A DNA stretch of 64,000 nt from Gammaproteobacteria bacterium (GCA_025355645.1 JANXZG010000072.1:79427-143426), one strand, 5' to 3'; counted from the first letter of the stretch, positions 31,260-42,893 are shown. Notes: generated by a model from the letters alone, not told the origin. Program-made: numbers and translations.

Positions 31260-32173
31260 AGCCGGAACTGACACTGGTGCAGAAAACCGAAACGGCGGCG
31301 CTGATGACCGCAGGCACCGGCGTGGGTCCTGAGCAGTCCGAGATGCCGTTCGCGATGGTCGAAGGCCAGCCGGTTACGGAGATGCCGCGGGATTTGTATA
31401 TCCCGCCACAGGCGCTCGAGGTGTTCCTCGAGGCATTCGAAGGCCCGCTCGACATGCTGCTGTACCTGATCAGGCGGCAGGGCCTGGATATTCTCAATAT
31501 TCCGATCGCAGAGATCACGCGCCAGTACATGCGCTACATCGAGCTGATGCAGGTGCTGCAGCTTGAGCTCGCGGGCGAATACCTGTTGATGGCGGCAACG
31601 CTGGCCGAGGTCAAGTCGCGCATGCTGTTGCCGCGCACGCGTGGTGATGAAGCTGCCGAGGAATCCGATCCGCGCGCCGAGCTCGTCCGCCGCTTGCAGG
31701 AATACGAGCGCTTCAAGCGGGCAGCAGAAAATATCGATCGCATCCCGCGCCTCGATCGCGACACCTGGACGGCGAGTGCGGACCTTGTGGACCGCAAGGT
31801 CGTGCGGATTGCGCCGCAAGTCACGCTGCAGGAAATGCTGGTGGCGTTCCAGGATGTGCTGTCGCGCAGTGACATGTTCGCGCACCATCATGTGCAGCGT
31901 GAACCGCTGTCGGTGCGCCAGCGCATGACAGACGTGATGGCGGCCCTGTCGGGCAGTGAATTCGTCGACTTCACGCAGCTCTTTCGGGCCGAGGAGGGGC
32001 GCCGCGGCCTTACCGTCACGTTTGTGGCGATACTTGAGCTGCTGCGCGAAGGACTTATCGAAATTATTCAGGCTGAACCGTATGCGCCGTTGCACGTGCG
32101 CGCCGGCAATTCGGCGCGGCACCTGAAGCTGGTGACGGAGGATGCCGCCAATGAAGACCGGATGGGGCCCTAA
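31256..32173 (+). CDS. scpA: Segregation and condensation protein A
   Basis: 305 residues. The kleisin pattern FEGPLDMLLYLIRRQGLDILNIPIAEITRQYMRYI is unmistakable (about 60-95) with LELAGEYLLMAATLAEVKSRMLLP. Bridges SMC heads with ScpB. ATG overlaps the trpS stop; scpB follows with no gap. The N-terminal 45 residues are variable. Confidence 0.96.
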   Translation: MKPELTLVQKTETAALMTAGTGVGPEQSEMPFAMVEGQPVTEMPRDLYIPPQALEVFLEAFEGPLDMLLYLIRRQGLDILNIPIAEITRQYMRYIELMQVLQLELAGEYLLMAATLAEVKSRMLLPRTRGDEAAEESDPRAELVRRLQEYERFKRAAENIDRIPRLDRDTWTASADLVDRKVVRIAPQVTLQEMLVAFQDVLSRSDMFAHHHVQREPLSVRQRMTDVMAALSGSEFVDFTQLFRAEEGRRGLTVTFVAILELLREGLIEIIQAEPYAPLHVRAGNSARHLKLVTEDAANEDRMGP

Positions 32174-32902
32174 ATGAACGAAAAGTACGTCAGGAATGTG
32201 GTTGAAGCCGCACTGCTCGCGGCCGGCCGACCGCTCACGATGGAGGAGCTGCTCGGCGTCTTCGACGAGCGTGATGGGCCAACGGCCGAAGCGCTGCTCG
32301 CGAGCATTGCGGCGCTGCGGGCCGAGTATGAAGAGCGCGGCCTTGAACTGATCGAAGTGGGCAGCGGCTTTCGCGTGCAGATCCGCGCCAGTGTCGCGGA
32401 GCCCGTCTCAAGGCTCTGGCAGGAGCGCCCGGCAAAGTACTCGCGTGCAATGCTCGAGACGCTGGCATTGATCGCCTATCGCCAGCCGATCACGCGTGGC
32501 GAGATCGAGCAGATCCGCGGCGTCACCGTGAACCCCAATATTATCAAGACGCTGCATGAGCGAAGCTGGATCCGCGTCGTCGGCCACCGCGATGTGCCCG
32601 GTCGGCCGGAGCTGCTCGGCACGACGCGCGAGTTCCTCGATTACTTCAGCCTGAAAAAGCTTGACGATCTGCCGACCCTTGCGCAGCTCAAGGAGCTCGA
32701 GGACCTGCGCGTGCAGCTGACGCTGCCGGGTGCTGGCCCGGTCGCAGCCCTCGATGCCGCGGACTTCGACGACGCCGAGGCGATCGACGAGGACGGCGCG
32801 GATGAGGATTCGGAGGATGCGGGCGTAAAGTCCATGGGCGAGGACGACGGCGCCGCCGCGACCGAACTCGTCGCGAAAAACAACGCCGACTACGGCCCGT
32901 AG
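32174..32902 (+). CDS. scpB: Segregation and condensation protein B
   Basis: 242 residues: two winged-helix domains (VEAALLAAGRPLTMEEL; LETLALIAYRQPITRGEIEQIRG) plus a very acidic C-terminal tail from about 195. Partner of ScpA in the SMC condensin. Directly abuts scpA and the next gene. Confidence 0.95.
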   Translation: MNEKYVRNVVEAALLAAGRPLTMEELLGVFDERDGPTAEALLASIAALRAEYEERGLELIEVGSGFRVQIRASVAEPVSRLWQERPAKYSRAMLETLALIAYRQPITRGEIEQIRGVTVNPNIIKTLHERSWIRVVGHRDVPGRPELLGTTREFLDYFSLKKLDDLPTLAQLKELEDLRVQLTLPGAGPVAALDAADFDDAEAIDEDGADEDSEDAGVKSMGEDDGAAATELVAKNNADYGP

Positions 32903-33781
32903 ATGCGGCCGCCGCGAGCTTCGGGCCCGGGGCGCGGCCCTCGTTCGCCGCGCGCCCCCCGGCTGCCCAAGGTCGAGGCCGCACCCGCCACGGATCGCCT
33001 GCAGAAAGTTCTGGCCGCTGCGGGCATCGGCTCGCGCCGCGAAGTTGAGCGCTGGATTCGCGAGGCGCGCCTGCAGGTCAATGGCGCAGTCCCGGAACTC
33101 GGCGCCAAGTGGCAGCCCCGCGATCGAATCACGCTCGATGGACGTCCGGTGCGGGTCCATGCCGCGCCCGAGGCGCATGCGGCGCACGTCCTGCTATTCC
33201 ACCGCTCCCCGGGCGAGACTCTGGACCTGAAGGCCGCAACCTCGCGCGCCGCCGAGCACCTGCAATTGCCGCGCGTCTCGGGTCGCTGGCTGGCTGTGCA
33301 GCCGATGCCGCCTGTGGACGGGGGCCTCGAGATCCTGACCGACGATGGCAGCTGGGCGCATCGCGTCTCACGCGGGGTACACGCCTTGACCGTTGATTAT
33401 GTGCTGCGCTGTCGCGGGCCGCTCAAGGATCTGCTGGTCGAGGAATTTCGCGCCGCCCTCGACTGCGAGGGGGAGGCGATGAACATCATCGAGGCGCGGG
33501 CGCAATATGGCGAGGGCTTTAACCACTGGCTCAACGTGACGGTGCGCGCCACCCGTTCGGCGCTGGTACGACACTGGTGGGGCGCGCGCGGCATCATCGT
33601 CAGCCGCCTGATGCGCACCCGCATGGGTCCCGTTCATCTGGGCCGCGATTTGCCGCGCGGCCACTCGCGCGCGATGCTGGCGGCGGAGCGCCACGCGCTG
33701 CTTAACGAGATCGATGCGGCGATCGCGCCCGTGCCGGATCAGGAGAACGCTGCGGAGACGATGCCGCCCAAGCGGGCGTGA
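32903..33781 (+). CDS. RluB/RsuA-family pseudouridine synthase homologue, probably inactive
   Basis: 292 residues, in the usual rluB position after scpB. An S4 domain (about 31-85: DRLQKVLAAAGIGSRREVERWI) precedes a pseudouridine synthase fold. The catalytic motif G-R-L-D-x-x-T-x-G-L is replaced by Q133-P-M-P136-P-V-D-G-G141-L; alignment on the GL puts proline at the catalytic Asp and at the Arg. The downstream EGRNRE-VRR motif is also degraded (RATRSALVRH). The fold and S4 domain look kept, so the protein may bind rRNA without modifying it, or belong to a divergent subfamily. No frameshift is seen. Confidence 0.85.
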   Translation: MRPPRASGPGRGPRSPRAPRLPKVEAAPATDRLQKVLAAAGIGSRREVERWIREARLQVNGAVPELGAKWQPRDRITLDGRPVRVHAAPEAHAAHVLLFHRSPGETLDLKAATSRAAEHLQLPRVSGRWLAVQPMPPVDGGLEILTDDGSWAHRVSRGVHALTVDYVLRCRGPLKDLLVEEFRAALDCEGEAMNIIEARAQYGEGFNHWLNVTVRATRSALVRHWWGARGIIVSRLMRTRMGPVHLGRDLPRGHSRAMLAAERHALLNEIDAAIAPVPDQENAAETMPPKRA

Positions 33782-34524
33782 GCGGCATTGAGCGCCTCCG
33801 GAGTGGCGCGGGAATCGCCCAGGTAGGCGGCAATCAGGATCGGCCGACGCTGCGGTGGCCAGGCGATCGCGATGTCATTCGCTGCGCCGTTGTCTCCGGT
33901 GCCGGTCTTGTCGCCGGCCGCCCATCCCGGCGGCAGCCCCGTGCGCAGGCGCGACTGGCCGGTTTGGCTCGCCTTGAGCCATCCCAGCAGCGACTGGCGC
34001 GAGGCGAGGCTCAATGCACCTCCAAGCAGCACGGTGTGCATGGTTGCCAGCATCGCCGCAGGCGTCGTGGTATCGCGCGAGTCCCCTCGCAGGCTGGAGT
34101 TGAGCGCAGGCTCGTTACGGTCAAGCCGCGTCCTCGCATCGCCGATCGAGCGCAGATATCGGGTCAGCGCAGCCGGACCCCCCACGAGGCCGAGCAGCAG
34201 ATTCGCGGCGGTGTTGTCACTGGCCTCCACGGCGGCCTTGCATAGCTCGGCTACGTCCATGGAGCCCTCGTGCAGATGCGCCTCGGTAATGGGGGAATAA
34301 TGCACCATATCCTTCGCCCTGTAGGGAAGGCGCTGCTCCAGAATGCCGACCTTGCGATCTTGCCTCGCGAGTACCGCGGCTGCCAGTGTCCATTTGAACG
34401 TGGAGCACATGGCGAAGCGTTCGTCCGCGCGATGGCTGAGCCTTGCGCCGTTCTGGGTGTCGATCGCCGCTAAGCCGATGCGGCCGCCCACTCCGGCTTC
34501 CAGCGAATCGACGGGTGAGCGCAC
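33739..34524 (-). CDS. Class A beta-lactamase; signal peptide out of frame upstream
   Basis: The mature domain carries all class A motifs: Ser41-Thr-Phe-Lys44 (S70xxK), SDN in EASDNTAAN, the omega-loop RNEPALN (E166) and KTGTG. A cysteine precedes the active serine, as in many environmental and CTX-M-like enzymes, but no partner Cys follows KTG. The GTG at 34524 lacks a signal. Another frame starting at ATG 34613 encodes a Tat-like leader (SRRFFLLSSACVLAY). The two frames would have to join in a GC-repeat near 34530-34550, so a one- or two-base indel (mutation or assembly error) is likely. The C-terminus overlaps the end of the convergent rluB homologue. Confidence 0.85.
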   Translation of the reverse strand: MRSPVDSLEAGVGGRIGLAAIDTQNGARLSHRADERFAMCSTFKWTLAAAVLARQDRKVGILEQRLPYRAKDMVHYSPITEAHLHEGSMDVAELCKAAVEASDNTAANLLLGLVGGPAALTRYLRSIGDARTRLDRNEPALNSSLRGDSRDTTTPAAMLATMHTVLLGGALSLASRQSLLGWLKASQTGQSRLRTGLPPGWAAGDKTGTGDNGAANDIAIAWPPQRRPILIAAYLGDSRATPEALNAAHARLGGIVSAAFS

Positions 34525-34613
34525 GCCCGCGCGCGCGTGCCGGCGGTATAAGCGAGCACACAGGCGCTGCTGAGCAAAAAAAACCGGCGCGATTGATTCT
34601 GGGAATTAGGCAT
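34525..34613 (-). pseudogene. Out-of-frame Tat-like signal peptide fragment of the beta-lactamase gene
   Basis: ATG 34613 opens a frame with twin arginines, a run of eight T coding Phe residues and a hydrophobic segment ending near an Ala-rich cleavage site. It continues past the junction in the wrong frame for the enzyme. Interpreted as the displaced 5' part of the beta-lactamase gene. Confidence 0.55.
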
Positions 34614-35358
34614 GGGCAAGGTCCACGTTCTGCCCCGATAGCGCGCGAGCTTCATCGCTAAGCAGGTATATGAACGCATCAGTCACCGATTCCGCGCTCG
34701 GCAGCGTATTCGGATCCTCGCCCGGATAAGCTGCGGCACGCATCGGCGTGCGCAGGCGTCCCGGGTTCACGCTGTTGATGCGCACGGTCGAGACCGACGC
34801 GAGTTCCTGATACAGCATGCTGCGCACCGACTCGAGACCGGCCTTGGAGACCGCGTACGCTCCCCAGAAGGGCCGCGGATTCTGCGCGACGGCGCTGCTG
34901 ACGAAAAGGACCGAAGCCGAGGCGGACTTGCGCAGGTGCGGCAGCAAGACCTGCGTCAGGATCAGCGGCGCCGTCAGGTTCACATGTAGCACTTTGCACC
35001 AGGTGGGCACGTCGTATTGCTCGAGCGGCGCGCGATCACCCAGCAGCGCCGCCGAGTGGACTAATCCATCGAGCACGCCGAACTCAGTGCCGATGACCTG
35101 CGCAAGGTGATCGTAATCCGGCGCCGCTGCGGTCGCCAGATCCAGCGGCGCAATCGCCGGCTGCGGCGCACCCACCTGTTCGATCGCATCATAGACGCGC
35201 TCCAGCTTGGCAAGGTTGCGGCCCGACAGGATCACCGTTGCCCCCGCCTTGGCGCAGGCTAGTGCGAGCGCGCGCCCGAGGCCGCTGGTCGAGCCGGTCA
35301 CGAGGATGTTGCGACCGCGCAGGCAATCGGGCGGAAGCGTAAAGGAGGGGAGTTGCAT
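34606..35358 (-). CDS. Short-chain dehydrogenase, YciK-like
   Basis: 250 residues. Rossmann motif TGSTSGLGRA (about 20-29), catalytic Ser in LFVSSAVAQ and Tyr-x-x-x-Lys in GAYAVSKAG, NPG-type loop (VNPGRLRTPMR). Closest in layout to YciK of gammaproteobacteria, an oxidoreductase of unknown substrate that commonly follows ubiG and mupP, as here. ATG 35358 gives a normal SDR length. Confidence 0.9.
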   Translation of the reverse strand: MQLPSFTLPPDCLRGRNILVTGSTSGLGRALALACAKAGATVILSGRNLAKLERVYDAIEQVGAPQPAIAPLDLATAAAPDYDHLAQVIGTEFGVLDGLVHSAALLGDRAPLEQYDVPTWCKVLHVNLTAPLILTQVLLPHLRKSASASVLFVSSAVAQNPRPFWGAYAVSKAGLESVRSMLYQELASVSTVRINSVNPGRLRTPMRAAAYPGEDPNTLPSAESVTDAFIYLLSDEARALSGQNVDLAHA

Positions 35359-35362
35359 GGCC

Positions 35363-36565
35363 CTATCCGGACGGTGGCGGCTCGGCCGCGCGCGGAATGC
35401 GAACGAGTTCTTCGACGGGCTCAAGCGCGTCGATCTCGCGATTGCTGCGCAGTCCAAGCTCTGGAAAACGCCGCGCCCCTGGCAGCACCTGCTGTTCGAG
35501 CGAGCCCACTGATTTGTTGTAGGCATCGACGCTCGCGCCCAAGGACTTGCCCAGGCGGCCCAGGTGCTCGGCGAATGTCGCCAAGCGCTTATATAGCTCC
35601 TCGCCCAGCTTGCGCACTTCGGCCGCATTGTCGGCGAGCCGGGACTGCTTCCAGCCATACTCGATCACTTTCAGCAATGCCGAGAGACTGGTCGGCGTCG
35701 CCAGCATCACGTTCTGGCGCAGCGCCTCCTCGATCAGCGCGGGATTTTCCTGCACGGCCGCCGCGAGGAATTGATCGCCCGGCAGGAACAGCACGACAAA
35801 GTCCGGGCTGTGCTCGAACTGCGCCCAGTACTGCTTGCCAGCGAGTTCGCGGATCCTTGCGCCGACGATCTGTGCGTGCCGGCGCAGCTCCTTGGCGCGC
35901 TGCTCGTCATCCGGTGCCTCGACCGCCGACAGGTACGCATCCAGCGGCGTCTTCACATCGACGATGATGTCCCGGCGTTCGGGCATGTGCACGATCATGT
36001 CCGGACGGACGGCCCCGGTCGCGGTCGCCTGATGGTGCTGCTCGGTAAAGTCGATATGTTCGGTCATGCCCGACATCTCGACCACGCGCCGCAGCGTGAT
36101 CTCGCCCCACTGCCCCCGCACGTCGGGCCGGCGCAGCGCGGTCACCAGATTGCGGGTCTCGCGCGACAGCAGGGTCTGTCCCAGCACGAGCTGCTCGACC
36201 TCGCTTTTGAGGGTTGCAAACGCACCGACGCGCGCGCTCTCGAGCTGCTGGATTTGCGCCTCGGAGCGGCTCAGCGCCTCGCGCAGGGGCTGCACCAGGG
36301 TCCCGATCGCGACTTCCCGCTCGGACAGGGCCTGCGCCGCCGACTGCTGCTGGCGTGCCAGGCGCTCGGCGGCGAGTTGCAGGAATATTTCGCTGTTGCT
36401 TTGCAGGCTATTGCGCGCCAGGTCGCCAAAGGCGCCGTGCAGCTGATCGCGTAACGCCTGCTGGGTCTGCATGCGCCGCGCGCATGAAATCCACACCAGC
36501 AGCGCGCCTGTCCCGCCGCCGACTAGCAGCGCCGCGAGCACGGCCAGCAGCGCAACATTGCTCAT
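35363..36565 (-). CDS. rmuC: DNA recombination protein RmuC
   Basis: 400 residues. An N-terminal membrane helix (about 4-26), a coiled-coil stretch (about 45-130) and the RmuC nuclease-like domain (RGQWGEITLRRVVEMSGM; RPDMIVHMPERRDIIVDVKTPLDAYL). Thought to limit inversions at repeats. Start overlaps the end of the phosphatase gene (ATGA-type). Its place between mupP and yciK differs slightly from Pseudomonas. Confidence 0.94.
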   Translation of the reverse strand: MSNVALLAVLAALLVGGGTGALLVWISCARRMQTQQALRDQLHGAFGDLARNSLQSNSEIFLQLAAERLARQQQSAAQALSEREVAIGTLVQPLREALSRSEAQIQQLESARVGAFATLKSEVEQLVLGQTLLSRETRNLVTALRRPDVRGQWGEITLRRVVEMSGMTEHIDFTEQHHQATATGAVRPDMIVHMPERRDIIVDVKTPLDAYLSAVEAPDDEQRAKELRRHAQIVGARIRELAGKQYWAQFEHSPDFVVLFLPGDQFLAAAVQENPALIEEALRQNVMLATPTSLSALLKVIEYGWKQSRLADNAAEVRKLGEELYKRLATFAEHLGRLGKSLGASVDAYNKSVGSLEQQVLPGARRFPELGLRSNREIDALEPVEELVRIPRAAEPPPSG

Positions 36566-37233
36566 AGGCGTCCGCTCGCCTCAAGCCAGCCGAGCAGCTC
36601 GAGCGGCGTGTTCAGGTACCCGTCGCCCTGCCAGTTCGCCGTGTCGTCCTGCGCCGGGATGTAGCCGTAATTCGCCACCAGCCCGGGCATCCCGGCACGA
36701 TGCGCGGCCTGGATGTCGCGTTCCGCATCGCCCACATAGATGCACTCGCTGGGGTCGACGCCGGTGAGTTTCGCCGCATGCAGCATCGGCAACGGATGCG
36801 GCTTGCGCTGGGCGACGGTATCGCCACTCACGATGCAGCAGAAGCGCGGCGTCAGGCCCATCTCCTCGAGCAGAGGATCGGTGAGCCACGCGGCCTTGTT
36901 GGTCACGATCCCGGCGTGCAGTCCGCGCGATTGGAGTTCTTTAAGCACCTGATCCATCCCCTCAAACAGGCGTGTCTCGATGCTAAGCCCGCTGCGATAG
37001 ATCTCGAGGAAGCGCCGCTGCAGGTCAGCGAAGTGGCGCTCGTCGGCATCGGGAAAGCCGGCGCGCACGACCCGTCCCGCGCCGTGGCTGACATTCGGGC
37101 GAACCGCCGAGAGCGGCAGTGGATCGCGGCCGAATTCGCTGAGCATCGCATTCAGCACGCGGTGAAAGTCCGGCGCAGTATCGAGTACCGTGCCGTCCAG
37201 GTCGAACAGCACGGCCCGTAGCGGCCGGCTCAT
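36562..37233 (-). CDS. HAD hydrolase, MupP/phosphoglycolate phosphatase
   Basis: 223 residues. HAD motifs: DLDGTVLDTAPD (nucleophile Asp11 region), Thr/Ser in VTNKA, and the GDAERDIQAA acid pair. In Pseudomonas the phosphatase next to ubiG is MupP, the MurNAc-6-phosphate phosphatase of the anabolic peptidoglycan recycling route; position here (directly after ubiG, ATGA overlap) supports that over Gph. Sequence alone cannot separate them. Confidence 0.9.
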   Translation of the reverse strand: MSRPLRAVLFDLDGTVLDTAPDFHRVLNAMLSEFGRDPLPLSAVRPNVSHGAGRVVRAGFPDADERHFADLQRRFLEIYRSGLSIETRLFEGMDQVLKELQSRGLHAGIVTNKAAWLTDPLLEEMGLTPRFCCIVSGDTVAQRKPHPLPMLHAAKLTGVDPSECIYVGDAERDIQAAHRAGMPGLVANYGYIPAQDDTANWQGDGYLNTPLELLGWLEASGRL

Positions 37234-37955
37234 GCGGGCGGGCCTGCACGGCGAAAATGCGCGAGGTAATTCACGTCGGTCCGTGTCGAGAGCCTGAAGG
37301 CGCGCGTCAGAGGATTATAGGAAATGCCGGTCAAGTCACGAAGCTCAAGCCCGGCCTCGCGGCCCCAGCGCGCAAGTTCCGACGGTCGGATGAACTTCAG
37401 GTACTCATGCGTGCCGCGCGGCAGGACGCGCGCGATGTGCTCGGCCCCGACGATAGCGACCAGGAAGGCTTGCGGCGTGCGGTGCAGGGTCGATACGACA
37501 ATGTCGCCAGCGGGCCGCACCAGAGCGGCGAGCGCCTGCATGATGGCCGCAGGATCCGGCACGTGCTCGAGCATTTCCATGCAGGTCACAAGATCAAATG
37601 ACTGCGGTTGTTCGAGCGCCAGCGCTTCGACCGCGATGCCTCGGTAATCCACCGCGACGCCGGCCTCCAGCGCATGCAATCTGGCGACTTCCAGCACCGC
37701 CGGCGCAAGGTCGATGCCGAGAACCGCGGCGCCGGTGCGCGCGAGCGCCTCGGATAAAATGCCGCCACCGCAGCCCACATCAAGTGCATGCATCGCAGCG
37801 AGACGCCTGCCGCCGGCCCCAGCAATGCGTTGCACATACTGCAATCGCAGCGGATTGAGTTCATGCAAAGGACGAGAGGAACCCTGCGGATCCCACCAGC
37901 CCTGGGCCAGGGCGGCGAACTTTTCAAGCTCCGCAGGATCGGCGTTGGCGTCCAT
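37230..37955 (-). CDS. ubiG: Ubiquinone biosynthesis O-methyltransferase
   Basis: 241 residues. SAM motif DVGCGGGILSEALARTGA, the UbiG signatures EKFAALAQGWWDPQGSSRPLHELNPLR and a C-terminal YNPLTRAFRLS. Performs both O-methylations of the quinone ring, at the inner membrane. Divergent from gyrA, 120 bases apart. Confidence 0.96.
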   Translation of the reverse strand: MDANADPAELEKFAALAQGWWDPQGSSRPLHELNPLRLQYVQRIAGAGGRRLAAMHALDVGCGGGILSEALARTGAAVLGIDLAPAVLEVARLHALEAGVAVDYRGIAVEALALEQPQSFDLVTCMEMLEHVPDPAAIMQALAALVRPAGDIVVSTLHRTPQAFLVAIVGAEHIARVLPRGTHEYLKFIRPSELARWGREAGLELRDLTGISYNPLTRAFRLSTRTDVNYLAHFRRAGPPA

Positions 37956-37985
37956 ATCGCAAGTATGAAGGCTGCAGCGAATATG

Positions 37986-37994
37986 TGCTAGAAT
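37986..37994 (+). promoter_or_regulatory. Candidate extended -10 promoter of gyrA
   Basis: TGC directly before TAGAAT (37989-37994) forms an extended -10; only a weak -35 is seen upstream. It would give a leader of about 75 bases to gyrA. Confidence 0.5.
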
Positions 37995-38075
37995 TTAGGG
38001 ATGTTGAGACCGCCTTTGAGCCCTTTTAAAACCCCTAAATAGAAGCCTTTAACACGGCTGACCGGACTCTCGCAA

Positions 38076-40652
<2,577 letters not shown>

Positions 40653-40668
40653 GCCAAGGGTACCGTCG

Positions 40669-41745
40669 TTGCGCGCGTTCAATTTCTCGCCGGGCCCGGC
40701 GGCGCTGCCGACCGAAGTACTGGAGCAGGCGCAAGCCGAATTGCTCGACTGGCAGGGCAGTGGCATGTCCGTCATGGAAGTTAGCCACCGCAGTCCCGAG
40801 TTCCTGGCCGTGGCGGCTAGCGCCGAAGCGGACCTGCGCGCCTTGCTGTCTATTCCGGATAACTACCGGGTGCTGTTCATGCAAGGCGGCGCCGCCGCGC
40901 AATTCTCACTGGTACCGATGAATCTGACGGCCACCGGCGAGACGGTCGACTACATCGATAGCGGCTATTGGGCAAAGCAGGCGATCGGCACTGCGCGACG
41001 CTACGCCACGGTGCGGCTCGCCGGCGATGCGGGCGGCACCTACACCACCGTACCGCGCCAGGGCGAGCTCGCGCTCGACGCCAGCTCGCGATATGTGCAC
41101 TACACGTCCAACGAGACGATTGGCGGCGTTGAATTCAGCTACATCCCGGCAACCGGCGCGGTGCCGCTGGTCGCAGACATGTCATCGAACATCCTCTCGG
41201 GTCCGCTGGACGTATCGAAGTTTGGACTTATCTATGCCGCTGCGCAGAAGAACGTCGGCCCGGCGGGCCTGACCATTGTGATCGTTCGCGACCAGCTGCT
41301 GGGCCACGCCCGGGCCGAGACGCCGCCCGTGTTCGATTACAGCCAGGTCGCTGAGCAGCAATCGATGCGCAACACGCCGCCGACCTTTGCCTGGTACATG
41401 GCCGGCCTCGTGTTCAAATGGCTGCGCCAGCATGGCGGTCTTGCCGCCATGCAGCAGATCAATCGGCGCAAGGCTGAGCTGCTGTACGCAGCCATTGATG
41501 CATCGGACTTCTATCGCAATGCGGTCGCGCCGGATGCGAGGTCCTGGATGAACGTGGTGTTCACGTTCGCCAAGCCCGAACTTGAGGCATTATTTCTGGA
41601 GCAGGCGGAGCAGGCGGGGCTTCGCGCACTGCGCGGTCACCGGGCCGTCGGCGGGATGCGGGCGAGCATTTATAATTCGATGCCACTCGAAGGGGTCGAG
41701 GCGCTGGTTGAATTCATGCGGCAATTCGAGCTTCAGCACAGGTAG
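40669..41745 (+). CDS. serC: Phosphoserine aminotransferase
   Basis: 358 residues from TTG 40669, with AAGGG eight bases before it; this gives the family start RAFNFSPGPAALP. PLP lysine in YAAAQKNVGPAGLT, with MQGGAAAQFSLVPMN and the C-terminal GHRAVGGMRASIYN. Class V aminotransferase for serine and pyridoxine synthesis. Next to gyrA and pheA as in Pseudomonas. Confidence 0.95.
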   Translation: MRAFNFSPGPAALPTEVLEQAQAELLDWQGSGMSVMEVSHRSPEFLAVAASAEADLRALLSIPDNYRVLFMQGGAAAQFSLVPMNLTATGETVDYIDSGYWAKQAIGTARRYATVRLAGDAGGTYTTVPRQGELALDASSRYVHYTSNETIGGVEFSYIPATGAVPLVADMSSNILSGPLDVSKFGLIYAAAQKNVGPAGLTIVIVRDQLLGHARAETPPVFDYSQVAEQQSMRNTPPTFAWYMAGLVFKWLRQHGGLAAMQQINRRKAELLYAAIDASDFYRNAVAPDARSWMNVVFTFAKPELEALFLEQAEQAGLRALRGHRAVGGMRASIYNSMPLEGVEALVEFMRQFELQHR

Positions 41746-41753
41746 GGATTTCC

Positions 41754-42893
41754 ATGACTGCCCGTAAGCAAAAAAAAGCCCTGCGCACGAGCCCCGGTGT
41801 TGCCCCGCAACGCACCGACCTTCACAACATTCGCGAGCGCATCGATGAAATCGATGCGCGCATACACGGCCTGCTGAATGAACGCGCGCGTTTCGCGCAG
41901 CAGGTTGGCATCTCCAAGACCAAGGATGGCAAGGCGGTCGATTTTTATCGCCCCGAGCGCGAGGCGCAGGTGCTGCGTACCGCGCTCAAGCGCAATCAGG
42001 GTCCGCTGCGGGACGAGGAGATCGCGCGCCTGTTCCGCGAGATCATGTCCGCCTGTCTCGCACAGCAGGAACCGCTCAAGATCGCCTTCCTGGGACCCGA
42101 GGGCACGTTCACGCAGGCGGCCGTCTTCAAGCAGTTCGGCTCGTCGGTGCGAGCCCTGCCGTTACCGGCGATCGATGAGGTATTCCACGAGGTCGAGGCA
42201 GGCGTCGCGGATTTCGGCGTGGTGCCGATCGAGAACTCGACCGAGGGCACGGTCAACCACACGCTCGACATGTTTCTGGGATCGCCGCTGAAGATATGTG
42301 GCGAAGTGGAGATGCGGATCCATCACCACCTGATGGGCCGCATGGCAGGAATTCCCGACATCAAGCGCATCTGCGCCCATCCCCAGGCGCTCGCGCAATG
42401 TCGCGGCTGGCTCGATGAACATCTGGCGGATGTGGAGCGCGTGCCGGTCGCGAGCAACGCCGAAGGGGCGCGCCGCGCACGCGATGAACGCGGCACCGCG
42501 GCTATCGCGGCCAAGGCGGCGGCGGAGATTTATGGCCTTGGGGTGCTCGCCAGTGACATCGAGGATCGCCCCGACAACACGACCCGCTTTCTAGTGGTGG
42601 GACGCAAATTATTCAGCGCGAGCGGTGCCGACAAGACGACGCTGCTGATGTCGGGCAGCGCGACGGAGACCTCCGGCGCCTTGTTCCGGCTGCTTGAGCC
42701 GCTCGCCAAGCACAAGGTCAACATGACTCGCATCGAGTCGCGGCCCTCGCGCAAGCGCAAGTGGGACTACGTGTTCTTTGTCGACATCGAGGGCCACATC
42801 AGCGACAAGGCCGTGAGCCGCGCGCTCGCCGCGCTGGAGCGCCGGACTTCGCTGTTCAAGGTGCTGGGTTCCTATCCGCGCGCCATCTTGTAA
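41754..42893 (+). CDS. pheA: Bifunctional chorismate mutase/prephenate dehydratase (P-protein)
   Basis: 379 residues. Chorismate mutase domain (about 22-105: IRERIDEIDARIHGLLNERA), prephenate dehydratase (about 108-285: FLGPEGTFTQAA, PIENSTEGTVNHTLD, RFLVVG) and a C-terminal ACT domain with ESRPSRKRKWDYVFF for phenylalanine feedback. The stop overlaps the aroA start (TAATG). Confidence 0.97.
   Translation: MTARKQKKALRTSPGVAPQRTDLHNIRERIDEIDARIHGLLNERARFAQQVGISKTKDGKAVDFYRPEREAQVLRTALKRNQGPLRDEEIARLFREIMSACLAQQEPLKIAFLGPEGTFTQAAVFKQFGSSVRALPLPAIDEVFHEVEAGVADFGVVPIENSTEGTVNHTLDMFLGSPLKICGEVEMRIHHHLMGRMAGIPDIKRICAHPQALAQCRGWLDEHLADVERVPVASNAEGARRARDERGTAAIAAKAAAEIYGLGVLASDIEDRPDNTTRFLVVGRKLFSASGADKTTLLMSGSATETSGALFRLLEPLAKHKVNMTRIESRPSRKRKWDYVFFVDIEGHISDKAVSRALAALERRTSLFKVLGSYPRAIL

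Noticed and set aside
34217..34561. A third frame over the beta-lactamase 5' end as a separate gene
   Set aside because: Basic, low-information product with no domain; explained as a shadow of the frameshifted beta-lactamase gene.
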